Shown piece after piece: positions 23,515 through 34,687 of a stretch of 52,156 bases of DNA. The stretch's first letter is position 1. Each line of letters opens with the position of its first letter. The position numbers and the translations under genes were made by a program. The notes beneath the pieces are model-generated. The model was not told where the DNA came from. It saw nothing but the letters and a program-made list of their open reading frames with translations, and did not search any database. The stretch is from Crocinitomicaceae bacterium (GTDB lineage: Bacteria; Bacteroidota; Bacteroidia; Flavobacteriales_D; Crocinitomicaceae), in assembly GCA_014762645.1 (NCBI GenBank), contig JABURP010000074.1, positions 1-52,156 of the forward strand, in the 5' to 3' direction.

Positions 23515-23522
23515 TCATCAAT
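23453..23522. repeat. 12-bp perfect inverted repeat bracketing the SpoIIE stop codon
   Basis: ATTGATGATGTT (23453-23464) is the exact inverse of AACATCATCAAT (23511-23522). On the gene strand the right arm is the codons for Ile-Asp-Asp-Val of the conserved C-terminal motif. The left arm is a mirror copy of them after the stop. The unit therefore resembles a mobile miniature element or a large terminator hairpin. The first copy of the repeat lacks the right arm. Confidence 0.85.
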
Positions 23523-25271
23523 TTGTTCAAAACTGCCTCTCCAATTTTCAAAAGCGCTATTAATTTGCTGTTTTTGTACTTCTGTGGAGTTAACGGATGA
23601 TTGAATCAACAACTCCTTGAAGGGTTCATATTTGAATTTTTTACCTTTTGGTCCGCCAAATTGATCAGGCAGGCCATCTGTAAATAAATAGATTTGATCT
23701 CCTTTCTCAAATTCCAGCTCGTGGTTGGTGAAAGGTTTGCTCCAGATGTGTTTACCAACAGGCTGTTTATCTGGTTTAACCTCCATCATTTTCTCTTTTT
23801 TCAGGATATATAGAGAATTATTGGCACCGGCATATTGTAACTTACCGTTTGAATGGTCGATTGCGCAAAGTGCAATGTCCATTCCGTCATTGACGTTCAA
23901 GCCGCCTTCATCCAGTGTTTCTATAACCAGATCTCTTGTTTTTTCAAGAATACGCGCAGGTTCATACAATCCAAACTCCCTCACACTCCTATTCAGCGCA
24001 TTAGAACATACAACAGAAACCATAGCACCAGGAACACCATGACCCGTACAATCAGCAACTGCAAAAAGTGTTTTATTTTTATCTGGCAATTCTACCATCC
24101 AATAAAAATCACCTGCAACAATGTCTTTTGGCTTATAGAGAATGAAGGATTCCGGTAAACAATCAGTCACCTTCTTCATATCCGGCAAAATAGCAGATTG
24201 AATGCGTTGCGCATACTGAATACTATCCATCACTTCCCGGTTCCTTTGCTCGGTTTCATTTTTAGCCTGTTTGAGGGCTTTTTTATAGGCATTATTTCTT
24301 TTCACATATTTGTACAGGGTATATGCTGCAAAGATCAACATGATAATCACCAGCAATGAAAAGCCTGCTACAAGGTATTTGGTCACTTCACTCTCTTCCT
24401 TAGATAGTTCAAGTTGCTTCTCGAGATTGGCGGAGTGTTCTTTTTCCATTTGAGAAATAATTCCCATAATCTGGTCCATAATAGCCTTATCCTGCTGAAT
24501 TAATCGCAACTCTTCTGCTTTAATCTCCTTTTCATTTTCTAATTCCGAATCCCGAATCCGATTTACTTCCTTGTTGAAGTTGATCTCGTCTTTGTCTTTC
24601 GTGGTTAATATATCCTCAGTAGTATTGTTCGTGTTTCCTTCCAGTTCTGTTTCATTTTCCTGCTTTCCTGAATTTTCATCTTCTTTATTCTTGCGGCGAT
24701 TGAATAAGCGTTGAAAAAAGCCCTTTTCCCCCTCACTTTCCTCAATTTCTTGGTCAGTATTTGAGTTATCCTTCGCCTGTTCAGAATTTGAGGAATTTAC
24801 ATCCTCGTTGTTGGTAGCTGTAACTTCATTTATATTCTTTAATACCTGGTCCAACACCTTATCTACCCTGTACTGATCCTGAAGAATAAGAAGGTCCTCC
24901 AGAATGAGAAACTTGTTCTTCGTCAATTTCTCTAGCGAATCTACATTAGCCAGGCGGGTTTCATCTCCCTCTGATAAATCTCTTAAACGCTGAATTTTTG
25001 TCTCAACAGAAGCCGTTTTAAGTTCGAATTGATTCAGATAAATTGGGTTCTTTGTCAGTGAATAAGATTTTACACCGTTTTCTGCATCTGCAATATCATA
25101 CACCATCTCTTTCATGAGGATAAGTGATTCATCCTGTTTCGCTTCTTCAGTAATGTCGGTGATAATGTTCCGCAAATTAACGTTAACCAACATGGCTATG
25201 CAAGCCACGGAGAGGACAACAATTATTAATAATCCTATTACTTTTTTCTCAAACGGGGTTCTTTTTAACAT
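23487..25271 (-). CDS. CHASE3-SpoIIE serine phosphatase, membrane-bound
   Basis: This 594-residue signalling protein has membrane helix 1 at about 11-31 and an extracytoplasmic CHASE3-type helical region (DIADAENGVKSYSLTKNPIYL, about 40-150). A low-complexity acidic and Asn-rich insert follows (about 150-235), then a coiled coil (about 235-295) and membrane helix 2 (about 300-320). The C-terminal SpoIIE/PP2C domain (about 350-594) has DIVAGDFYWM, ADCTGHGVPGAMVS, NDGMDIAL, FTDGLPDQFGG and the closing QIDDVCVVGVRL. The Asp residues bind metal and dephosphorylate Ser/Thr, often on anti-sigma antagonists. The start at 25271 is chosen because upstream sequence overlaps the divergent deaminase gene. 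Its 3' end is duplicated, and no partner STAS gene is adjacent. Confidence 0.85.
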   Translation of the reverse strand: MLKRTPFEKKVIGLLIIVVLSVACIAMLVNVNLRNIITDITEEAKQDESLILMKEMVYDIADAENGVKSYSLTKNPIYLNQFELKTASVETKIQRLRDLSEGDETRLANVDSLEKLTKNKFLILEDLLILQDQYRVDKVLDQVLKNINEVTATNNEDVNSSNSEQAKDNSNTDQEIEESEGEKGFFQRLFNRRKNKEDENSGKQENETELEGNTNNTTEDILTTKDKDEINFNKEVNRIRDSELENEKEIKAEELRLIQQDKAIMDQIMGIISQMEKEHSANLEKQLELSKEESEVTKYLVAGFSLLVIIMLIFAAYTLYKYVKRNNAYKKALKQAKNETEQRNREVMDSIQYAQRIQSAILPDMKKVTDCLPESFILYKPKDIVAGDFYWMVELPDKNKTLFAVADCTGHGVPGAMVSVVCSNALNRSVREFGLYEPARILEKTRDLVIETLDEGGLNVNDGMDIALCAIDHSNGKLQYAGANNSLYILKKEKMMEVKPDKQPVGKHIWSKPFTNHELEFEKGDQIYLFTDGLPDQFGGPKGKKFKYEPFKELLIQSSVNSTEVQKQQINSAFENWRGSFEQIDDVCVVGVRL

Positions 25272-25353
25272 GAATCGGGAACGTGTGTATAACAGTATTA
25301 CAAAGATCGATAAAATATTTATCTTTCTAAAAACTAGGCCGCTAATTCCCTGA

Positions 25354-27829
<2,476 letters not shown>

Positions 27830-27833
<4 letters not shown>

Positions 27834-30148
27834 AAAACATAGATGCAAAAGGACACGTAACGGGTAGGTCTATTTACGTAGATGATATTCAACCCATTCA
27901 GGGCACTTTGTTTGGGGTTGTATTTGGCTCACCACATGCGCATGGTGAAATAGAATCTGTTAATTATGCCAAAGCCCTTGAACTTCCTGGTGTAATTAGA
28001 ATATTAACGCATGAAGATATACCCGGTGAAAATCAAATTGGCGGGATATTACCGGATGAAGAATTATTTGCATCCAAAGAAGTCCATTTTCAAGGTCAAC
28101 CCATTGCTTTAATCGTGGCAGAATCTGACCATATAGCTTTTGAAGCACGCAAATTAATTGAGGTTAAGATCAAAGAAAAGGAAGTAATAGTTGACCCGCG
28201 AAAAGCTAAAGAAAAAGGGCAACTTATCATCCCTCCCAGAACATTTGAAATGGGAAACACCAATAAAGCCTGGGATGAATGCGAATATATCTTTGAAGGA
28301 ACAGCACATACCAACGGTCAGGAGCACCTGTATATTGAAACGCAGGGCGCTTATGCGCAACCAATGGAAAATGGAAACATTCGCATTTCATCCTCTACCC
28401 AGGGACCAACAGCTGTTCAACGCGCTACAGCCCGCGTATTGGGTGTAGGTATGCATAAAATTGAGGTGGATGTGGTTCGATTAGGCGGAGGCTTTGGTGG
28501 CAAGGAAGATCAGGCTACCCCTTGGGCAGTAATGGCTGCACTTGGGTGTAAAGTGTTGAATAAACCTATAAAAGTCATTCTGCACCGCATGGATGATATG
28601 AAAATGACAGGTAAGCGACACCCTTACACATCCGATTATAAGATAGGGCTCTCTAAAGATCTGAAAATTGTTGCCTACGAAGCCACATTTTATCAAAATG
28701 CCGGAGCTGCTGCCGACCTATCACCGGCGGTAATGGAAAGAACACTGTTTCATGCCACCAACTCATATTTCATTCCCAATGTTAAAGCAACGGCATATTC
28801 GTGCAAAACAAATTTACCCCCCAATACCGCATTTAGAGGGTTTGGGGGGCCACAGGGAATGTTTGTAATAGAAGCCGCAATTGCGCACTCGGCAAAAGAA
28901 ATTGGCGTATCCAGCCATGAAATTCAAAAAGTCAACTTACTGGATGACGGGGATGAATTTCCTTATGGACAAATTGCTGAAGGAGTAGTACTCCAGAAAA
29001 TATGGAAAGAATTAGATGCTAAAAAGACAATAGAGGAAACCCGGAAAAAAATTGCAGCATTTAATGCTTCCCATAAAGACGTTAAGAAAGGAATGTCTTT
29101 AATGCCCGTGTCTTTTGGAATTTCTTTTACCAAAACATCCATGAACCAGGCGCGTGCACTCGTTCATATTTATAGTGACGGATCTGTTGGAATAAGTACA
29201 GGAGCTGTTGAAATGGGTCAGGGAGTAAACACTAAAATGCTGCAGGTCGCTGCTGATATATTTGGCTTAGATCCAAAAAGAGTGAAGTTAGAATCTACAA
29301 ACACTACCAGGGTTTCAAATACTTCTCCGTCTGCTGCTAGTGCCACTGCTGACTTAAATGGTAAAGCATTACAAATTGCTTGTAATGAATTAATGAGCCG
29401 GTTAACAAGCCTGGCTTCGCGTCTGTTTGAAGTAGATAAACGAGATATCATTTTTAAAGAAGGTATATTCTCTAATTCAAAAAACAGTCAATCCCTGGAG
29501 TGGGACAAGATGATAGATACTGCATTTTTAGAAAGAATCTCACTTACTGAAAATGGTCATTACGCAACACCGGTTATCAATTTTGACAAGGATAAGGAAA
29601 AAGGCCACCCATTTGCCTACCATGTTTACGGACTGGCATTAACAGAGGTAACAGTGGACTGTATTCGGGGAACGTATGATATTGACACCGTAAAAATTGT
29701 TCATGATTTCGGAAACAGCATGAATGAGAGTGTTGATTTGGGACAGATTGAAGGAGGACTTGTACAAGGTATAGGTTGGATGACATCAGAAGAAATTGAC
29801 TACGACGAAAATGGAAAATTACGATCAAGCTCACTGTCAACTTATAAAATCCCGGACATATATGCCATTCCAAGAGAAATTGACATCAAAGCGTTGGATA
29901 CAGAAGGAAGTGACCTGGCAATATTAAAGTCTAAAGCGGTTGGTGAACCCCCTTTGATGTACGGAATCGGAACTTATTTTGCCATTGAAGATGCAGTTAA
30001 AGCTTTCAATCCCGATTATATCCCGACATTTGACGCACCATTTACACATGAAAAAGTATTAATGGGATTATACAATTTATGGCCCTCCAGTACAAACGTT
30101 CAGACATCATCAAAGGGGGAATCATCTATTCCCTCGGAGATACAATAG
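27830..30148 (+). CDS. xdhB: Xanthine dehydrogenase molybdopterin-binding subunit (XdhB)
   Basis: This 772-residue large subunit binds the molybdenum cofactor and hydroxylates hypoxanthine to xanthine and then urate. Visible motifs are GKSIYVDD-like VTGRSIYVDDIQP at the N-terminus, the Q-rich loop VRLGGGFGGKEDQ (about 215-228), NTAFRGFGGPQGMF (about 331-344), GAVEMGQGVNTKM (about 461-473) and the active-site segment KAVGEPPLMYG (about 704-714), whose Glu is the catalytic base. The length is normal for two-subunit enzymes. Its final codons overlap the next gene by 70 bp. The family also includes related hydroxylases, so the purine role rests on the linked deaminase. Confidence 0.92.
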
Positions 30149-30567
30149 CGGCACTAATTGCCAATGATTTTGATTGGGTCCGTGTGGTCGGTATCCTGCT
30201 CATTGGTGCAACAGTGTACGCCTTTGAAATTCCGAATTACTTTAGGTGGATAGATAAAAAAGTAGCGGCCAATGGTGATATCAAAGGAGCCTTTAAACGT
30301 GCTGGCTTAGCCATGCTTTATTTTAACCCGTTATGGATAGCCCGGCATATTCTATTTATCAAATTATTGACCGGGCAATATGATGAAATTGGCTGGGACC
30401 TTTTAATGACAGGGCTAATTTCGTTTGCTATAAATATTCCCATTTCTCTTATGGCTAATTACGCCATCCAAAATAAGATCAGCCTTAAAAACCGATTTAT
30501 CGCTAGTGCTATTTTTTCTGGTTTGATGGCTATCTATTATTCTATGAGTGCGGTTTGGTTTAACTAG
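30079..30567 (+). CDS. Small membrane protein in the xdh operon, possibly Mpv17-like
   Basis: This 162-residue protein with about four hydrophobic segments begins within xdhB (70-bp overlap), so it must be coupled to it. The pattern KGGIIYSLGDTIAALIANDFDWVR, followed by GATVYAFEIPNYFRWID and later INIPISLMANYAIQN, faintly resembles the Mpv17/PMP22 family (G..GLGD.IAQ...D..R, GP..H.WY..LD, N...VP...R). That family has channel-like members in mitochondria and peroxisomes. I cannot claim homology. The gene sits between xdhB and xdhC, where a purine or metabolite transporter would make sense. No other Met in the N-terminal part offers a later start. Confidence 0.55.
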   Translation: MALQYKRSDIIKGGIIYSLGDTIAALIANDFDWVRVVGILLIGATVYAFEIPNYFRWIDKKVAANGDIKGAFKRAGLAMLYFNPLWIARHILFIKLLTGQYDEIGWDLLMTGLISFAINIPISLMANYAIQNKISLKNRFIASAIFSGLMAIYYSMSAVWFN

Positions 30568-30594
30568 ATCATAAAAATTAAGGGATAGATTACC

Positions 30595-30602
30595 TATTTT
30601 TG
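30595..30602 (+). promoter_or_regulatory. TAnnTTTG promoter box for xdhC
   Basis: TATTTTTG ends 8 nt before the xdhC ATG at 30611. If active, xdhC can be made independently of the deaminase-xdhAB operon. No well-spaced -33 TTTG is seen. Confidence 0.4.
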
Positions 30603-30610
30603 ATGCACAC

Positions 30611-31549
30611 ATGAAAATTTGGCAATCCATAAAATCAGAACTTTCCGAAAATCAAAAGATAATCTTAATGTATGTTTTGGAGAGTCATGGTAGTAGCCCT
30701 GGAAGACAGGGGTTCAAAATGATGGTTAGTGATAGCGGTCGTTTGAGTGGATCAATTGGTGGTGGCTTCATGGAGCACAAACTTGTTGAATTGTGCAGAA
30801 AAGAACTCCTCAGCAAAGACTTCGATCCGTTTTTTAAAAAGCAGGTTCACAAAGCAGATGTTCCCAAAAATAAATCGGGAATGATATGTTCCGGTGAGCA
30901 GACAATCGCTTTTTATCTTCTAAAACCTTCTGACCTAACAACTGTTGAGAAGATTCTTACTTCAGGAACGGGTGTACTGGAGTTTAATCAGAATGGTATT
31001 GAGTTTTTACCGGACAAAGTGCAGGATAAAAAATTTGAATTGAATCTCCACAGTGAAACCAGCTGGACCTTACGTGAAGATCTCCATCACTTTCCTGTTC
31101 TGCACGTAGTTGGCGGAGGGCACGTCAGTTTAGCCTTATCAAAATTTGCGCATGAACTGGGTTTTGAGATAAAAATATATGATGACAGAGAGGGTCTGAA
31201 TACAGTTGAACAAAACAACTACGGCGAATTTATCCCTATTGACGATTATGAAAATATTGGGGAAAGTATACCTCCAAATCCACAAAATTATGTGGTTTTA
31301 GTATCGTTCGGATATCGCACTGATAAAATTATCCTTAAAGGGTTAATTGACCATGAATTTAAGTACTTGGGAATGATGGGGAGTGAGGAAAAGGTGAAGC
31401 AACTTTACCAGGAACTGTCAGAAGAAGGAGTGGATCAGGATAAACTGGACAAGGTCTATTCTCCCATAGGTGTTCAAATCTTCAGTAAAACTCCGGAGGA
31501 AATTGCCATCAGTATTTTAGCCGAAATTGTTCGGGTTAAGAACACCTAA
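30611..31549 (+). CDS. xdhC: XdhC/CoxI-family molybdenum cofactor maturation protein
   Basis: This 312-residue protein binds and sulfurates the molybdenum cofactor before its insertion into xanthine dehydrogenase. It shows the N-terminal segment VLESHGSSPGRQGFKMMVSD (about 17-36) with SGSIGGGFMEHKLVE, a conserved Cys (SGMICSGEQ), and a C-terminal Rossmann-like domain with LHVVGGGHVSLALSKFAHE (about 172-190), VLVSFGYRTDKI and IGVQIFSKTPEEIAISILAEI. This matches XdhC_C. The 3' end overlaps the convergent T9SS gene by 4 bp. It ties the xdh cluster to the cofactor genes at 15649-18534. Confidence 0.9.
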   Translation: MKIWQSIKSELSENQKIILMYVLESHGSSPGRQGFKMMVSDSGRLSGSIGGGFMEHKLVELCRKELLSKDFDPFFKKQVHKADVPKNKSGMICSGEQTIAFYLLKPSDLTTVEKILTSGTGVLEFNQNGIEFLPDKVQDKKFELNLHSETSWTLREDLHHFPVLHVVGGGHVSLALSKFAHELGFEIKIYDDREGLNTVEQNNYGEFIPIDDYENIGESIPPNPQNYVVLVSFGYRTDKIILKGLIDHEFKYLGMMGSEEKVKQLYQELSEEGVDQDKLDKVYSPIGVQIFSKTPEEIAISILAEIVRVKNT

Positions 31550-32742
31550 TGGATAACTATTCTATCACTGCGTTGTTTGCCTTCAGATATAACCGACCAA
31601 ATATATACGCCCTGTAAGTGGTCCGGCAATACAACATTTCCTTCCACATTATTTTTTCGAAATACAATCCGGCCCATCATGTCATAGAGAACCAAATCAA
31701 ATCGTTCTAAAGATGTTGTGAAATTCAACGCATGAGCATCCTGACTATAATAAACCTGAATGTAATCTACTTTTTGAGTTGGTATGCCAGCAGTTTCATC
31801 TAAAGCAATGTCCATCATTATTGGTAGATGATCACTTCCCCAAAACAATGCCTGTATTACAGAGTCCGGTGCCGCATTATTTACACCACTGTTAATCGCA
31901 TCATTGTAATGATTCCCGTCCTGCCCTAGTGGTGTAAACGTTCCCGGAATAAAGGTTACACCATTTGCGTTGCTCATCACATCTTCTGAAACAAAGATGA
32001 GATCAAACCGATCGTCCATTCCCCCTCCCGATCCACTACCAAAGGAGCTTGTTCTAGTACTTTGCGTATGCCAGTCAGAATAATTCCAGTCGTTTGACCA
32101 GTTTCCTACTGCATTGGCAGGATCAATTAACTGAACAGCACCCTGATTCAACAATGCCTGACATCCCGACTCAAATCCCGAATAGAAATTAAAATCTCCA
32201 CCGACAAACACATTTTCAACCTGATTAACGATATCATTGAGATAGTACTTTATTTGCAATGCCTCTGTTTTTCTTTGTTCGAAATCATTAACACCCGCCT
32301 TGAGATGACAGGAGAAAAACCAAAAATAGATCGTATCAGTTATAGCTGACAGATTCGGTGCTTTATAATATAGCCGGTAAACAGAGATATCTCGTAATAC
32401 AGTTGTCAATTGATACTGACTAAGAAGACCCAACTTATCCGTATTATAAAAAAGGCAATTATCCGTATCAGGGCCATTTATGAATAATGATCGTTGATAT
32501 TGAGTAGTGCCAAATATATTTAGCGAACTGTCTAATATTAAGTCAGCACCATATTCAGACTCCAATTCATTTACCAGATATACGTCAGGCTGAGCATACT
32601 GCAGAATTTTGCGATAATGCACCGTTCGTGTTACCCCCGCGCTCGGAAAGTTCAATAAGTTGTGGAACATCACTTTAAGCGAGTCCTGTGCTACAGAAGT
32701 TACCGAGAAGGTGATTAAAAATATGGATAGGAGTTTTTTCAT
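31546..32742 (-). CDS. Secreted endonuclease/exonuclease/phosphatase-fold protein with T9SS signal
   Basis: This 398-residue protein has a signal peptide (MKKLLSIFLITFSVTSVAQ), then an EEP-superfamily domain: FHNLLNFP, QPDVYLVNELESE (metal Glu), FFSCHLKAG, VGGDFNFYSG (Asp-x-Asn), FDLIFVSEDV and the closing SDHLPIM (catalytic His). These are the residues of DNase I-like nucleases and phosphatases. A T9SS module ends it (FTTSLERFDLVLYDMMGRIVFRK, GVYIWSVIS, RIVIH). A secreted nuclease would let the cell take phosphate and bases from extracellular DNA, which fits the purine catabolic genes nearby, though this link is only contextual. The promoter box TATCTTTG lies 10 bp upstream of the start. Confidence 0.85.
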   Translation of the reverse strand: MKKLLSIFLITFSVTSVAQDSLKVMFHNLLNFPSAGVTRTVHYRKILQYAQPDVYLVNELESEYGADLILDSSLNIFGTTQYQRSLFINGPDTDNCLFYNTDKLGLLSQYQLTTVLRDISVYRLYYKAPNLSAITDTIYFWFFSCHLKAGVNDFEQRKTEALQIKYYLNDIVNQVENVFVGGDFNFYSGFESGCQALLNQGAVQLIDPANAVGNWSNDWNYSDWHTQSTRTSSFGSGSGGGMDDRFDLIFVSEDVMSNANGVTFIPGTFTPLGQDGNHYNDAINSGVNNAAPDSVIQALFWGSDHLPIMMDIALDETAGIPTQKVDYIQVYYSQDAHALNFTTSLERFDLVLYDMMGRIVFRKNNVEGNVVLPDHLQGVYIWSVISEGKQRSDRIVIH

Positions 32743-32752
32743 GAGATTCTTG

Positions 32753-32760
32753 CAAAGATA
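32753..32760 (-). promoter_or_regulatory. TAnnTTTG promoter box for the secreted EEP gene
   Basis: TATCTTTG on the minus strand lies 10 nt before the ATG at 32742. It is the same octamer as at moeA, moaD and the Rieske gene. Confidence 0.5.
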
Positions 32761-32972
32761 GCTAAAGTTTTACCTGAACGCTAATATTCATTGTGCCGTA
32801 GAGCGTGTGTAATAACCTCATTCACTTAACGATAAAATGACACCAATCGTCTAAAAAAGAAACAGCTGCCAAAGATTTGTTTTTAGCTTTAGTGTAGTGA
32901 AAATCTTCATAGTTTTCACGAAAAAATCTGCTGGTCAAACAGTAAGTATATTTTTTTCATTTAAAATCTGAA

Positions 32973-33008
32973 AAGGCCCTGGTGTATAATCATCAGGGTC
33001 TTTTTTTT
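32973..33008 (+). terminator. Strong intrinsic terminator with no gene before it
   Basis: A 12-bp stem (32973-32984 with 32991-33002, two G-U pairs) has a 6-nt loop and is followed by eight T (33001-33008). It reads on the plus strand, but the nearest plus-strand gene upstream is xdhC, over 1.4 kb away and behind a convergent gene. It lies 22 bp before the VOC gene. Confidence 0.85.
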
Positions 33009-33030
33009 ATTTATATTGAATTAAAAAAAT

Positions 33031-33450
33031 ATGAGCAAGAAAGTAACGGGCATTGGAGGAATCTTCTTTAAATGTGACGAACCCGACAAGATGAGAGAAT
33101 GGTACGGCAAGCATTTGGGGCTTGTAACCAATGAGTACGGATCTTTATTTGAATTCAGAAACACACATAATCCGGATAAAATAAATTACCTGCAGTGGAG
33201 CACATTTTCCAAAGACACAAAATATCTTGAACCTTCCAAAAAAGAGTTTATGATTAATTACCGGGTAGAAAATCTGGTAGAATTGGAGAAAGAACTGAGG
33301 GCCTCAGGTGTAACGATATGTGATGAAATTGAGGAATATGAGTACGGAAAGTTCCTGCATATCTTAGACCCAGAAGGCAATAAAATTGAATTGTGGGAAC
33401 CTGTAGATGCTGTTTTCACCAAAGATTCTGAAGGAAAAACAACCTGTTAG
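33031..33450 (+). CDS. VOC-superfamily (glyoxalase-like) protein
   Basis: This 139-residue protein has two beta-alpha-beta-beta-beta repeats of the vicinal oxygen chelate fold. The opening GIGGIFFKCDEPDKMREWYGKHLGL and the closing GKFLHILDPEGNKIELWEP are characteristic. The His in the final motif and the Glu in IELWEP are typical metal ligands. It could be a lyase, a dioxygenase or a resistance-type binding protein; VOC members cannot be separated by motif alone. The last part (AVFTKDSEGKTTC) is an extra tail. It is transcribed alone after the terminator at 32973-33008. Confidence 0.82.
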   Translation: MSKKVTGIGGIFFKCDEPDKMREWYGKHLGLVTNEYGSLFEFRNTHNPDKINYLQWSTFSKDTKYLEPSKKEFMINYRVENLVELEKELRASGVTICDEIEEYEYGKFLHILDPEGNKIELWEPVDAVFTKDSEGKTTC

Positions 33451-33488
33451 TAGATGCGCAGAAAACTACCTTACTACTCACAGGTTGT
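33435..33488 (-). terminator. Terminator for the ChaN-like gene, overlapping the VOC gene end
   Basis: Bases 33439-33453 pair with 33474-33488 (14 of 15 bp), with a 20-nt loop. Five A at 33435-33439 give a minus-strand T-run. The left arm includes the VOC stop codon, so the two convergent genes share it. Confidence 0.65.
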
Positions 33489-33506
33489 CATACGGTATTA
33501 TGTTGA

Positions 33507-34415
33507 TTAGTACGATTTTGGTACTTCAGGATTACTAAAGATCAGGTAATCGCCGTTCTTTTTATACTCGGTAATATCCACTTTTGGAAAATTCTCAGCA
33601 CTTCCATCTAATGAAACCACCACTGTTTTAATCTCCGGATCAAATTCCTTTAACCGTTGAACAATTCCATAGTACTCATCAACGTGAAACCTTCCTACCA
33701 GATGTAAGATTTTAGAATCCGGTTTAGCCTGTAATTTTTGGTAGATGGAATACGCCATGGTTGCGTCCCACAAAGATTGTCCGGGAATCATATCATAAGC
33801 CGGTTTTGAATCAGGATTAGTTGGGTCATGTCCCATCAGGGCATTTAATTTGACCTTATATCCTCCATCTGCCAATTTGTACGGTAAGGGTGCCATGGCT
33901 TCTTTAGCCTTACTGGATAGTTTTTGTAGCCCTTCTAAGCCATGTTTGGTTGCCACATTTACATATCTGAAAGGCGCATTGGCACAAACCACATCCAGGC
34001 CTTTTTCTTTAGCAAACTCAACCATAGGCTCGTAATCCTTGTAATTGCTCCATTTTCTGGAATCTTTCAAAAAGTAGGATTTTTTAATTAAGCCGGAGAG
34101 ATACTCATCCATGATATACTGTACGTCCCTGTCAAACATTTCCATTGACACTACCGCTTTATCTCCATACGCTTCAAACATCATCTTAAAGAGCATTAAT
34201 TGCAATTGATGCCCCACTGAGTCATTATGCTCTTCCCCAAAAAACACCACATCCGCACTTTTTAATTCTTCAACAATGTCTTTGGGTGTTGCCTTTTTAC
34301 CTGTTTTACTGGAGTAAATAACATAATCTTTTTTGGAGATTACTACATCTGTTTGCTGTGCAAATCCGGTTAAAGCAACCATTAGAATTGCAAATAATCC
34401 AAATACTCTTTTCAT
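33507..34415 (-). CDS. ChaN-like haem-binding/Tiki-superfamily exported protein
   Basis: This 302-residue protein has a signal peptide (MKRVFGLFAILMVALTGFAQ, start at 34415; a start 9 bp earlier adds three residues). It carries the ChaN/EreA-Tiki marks: VVFFGEEHNDSVGHQLQ, VVSMEMFDRDVQ, NAPFRYVNVA, and GRFHVDEYYGIV near the end. ChaN is a periplasmic haem-binding protein of the TIKI protease-like superfamily; the Glu-Glu-His and later His are conserved. It is likely in the periplasm or outer membrane and may handle haem or iron, or be a peptidase. It has its own terminator downstream. Confidence 0.82.
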   Translation of the reverse strand: MKRVFGLFAILMVALTGFAQQTDVVISKKDYVIYSSKTGKKATPKDIVEELKSADVVFFGEEHNDSVGHQLQLMLFKMMFEAYGDKAVVSMEMFDRDVQYIMDEYLSGLIKKSYFLKDSRKWSNYKDYEPMVEFAKEKGLDVVCANAPFRYVNVATKHGLEGLQKLSSKAKEAMAPLPYKLADGGYKVKLNALMGHDPTNPDSKPAYDMIPGQSLWDATMAYSIYQKLQAKPDSKILHLVGRFHVDEYYGIVQRLKEFDPEIKTVVVSLDGSAENFPKVDITEYKKNGDYLIFSNPEVPKSY

Positions 34416-34563
34416 AGTGTCCATAATTTTTGTGGATTTGAATCTATTTAATTATTTAGTTGGTTGTATCATCTTTATGGATAAAAGGAAAGATAATTTT
34501 TTTAAATCGATTAAAATGATGACAATCACTGGAATGTTGTAAAGTCAATATTCATTGAAAACT

Positions 34564-34666
34564 GAAATAATGTTCAATAAACGCCGTTACTTCATTGTAG
34601 AAATAATCTGATATACAATTGATTTCTAAAGAATTATTTCTGAAATTGTATCGCAACGATTATTTC
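34564..34666. repeat. Four copies of an octamer, two per strand, in a nested arrangement
   Basis: GAAATAAT occurs at 34564-34571 and 34600-34607. Its inverse ATTATTTC occurs at 34633-34640 and 34659-34666. A further pair ATACAATT/AATTGTAT (34613-34620/34644-34651) interleaves with the inner octamer pair. It lies in the 272-bp divergent region between the ChaN-like and the 239-aa T9SS genes, so it may be an operator cluster or structured leader. Confidence 0.6.
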
Positions 34667-34687
34667 GTTCAAGATTAGACAGAAATT

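Noticed and set aside
34599-34651. Pseudoknot riboswitch
   Set aside because: The pairing is only A/T-rich 8- and 9-mers and no known riboswitch core is present; kept as a repeat cluster.
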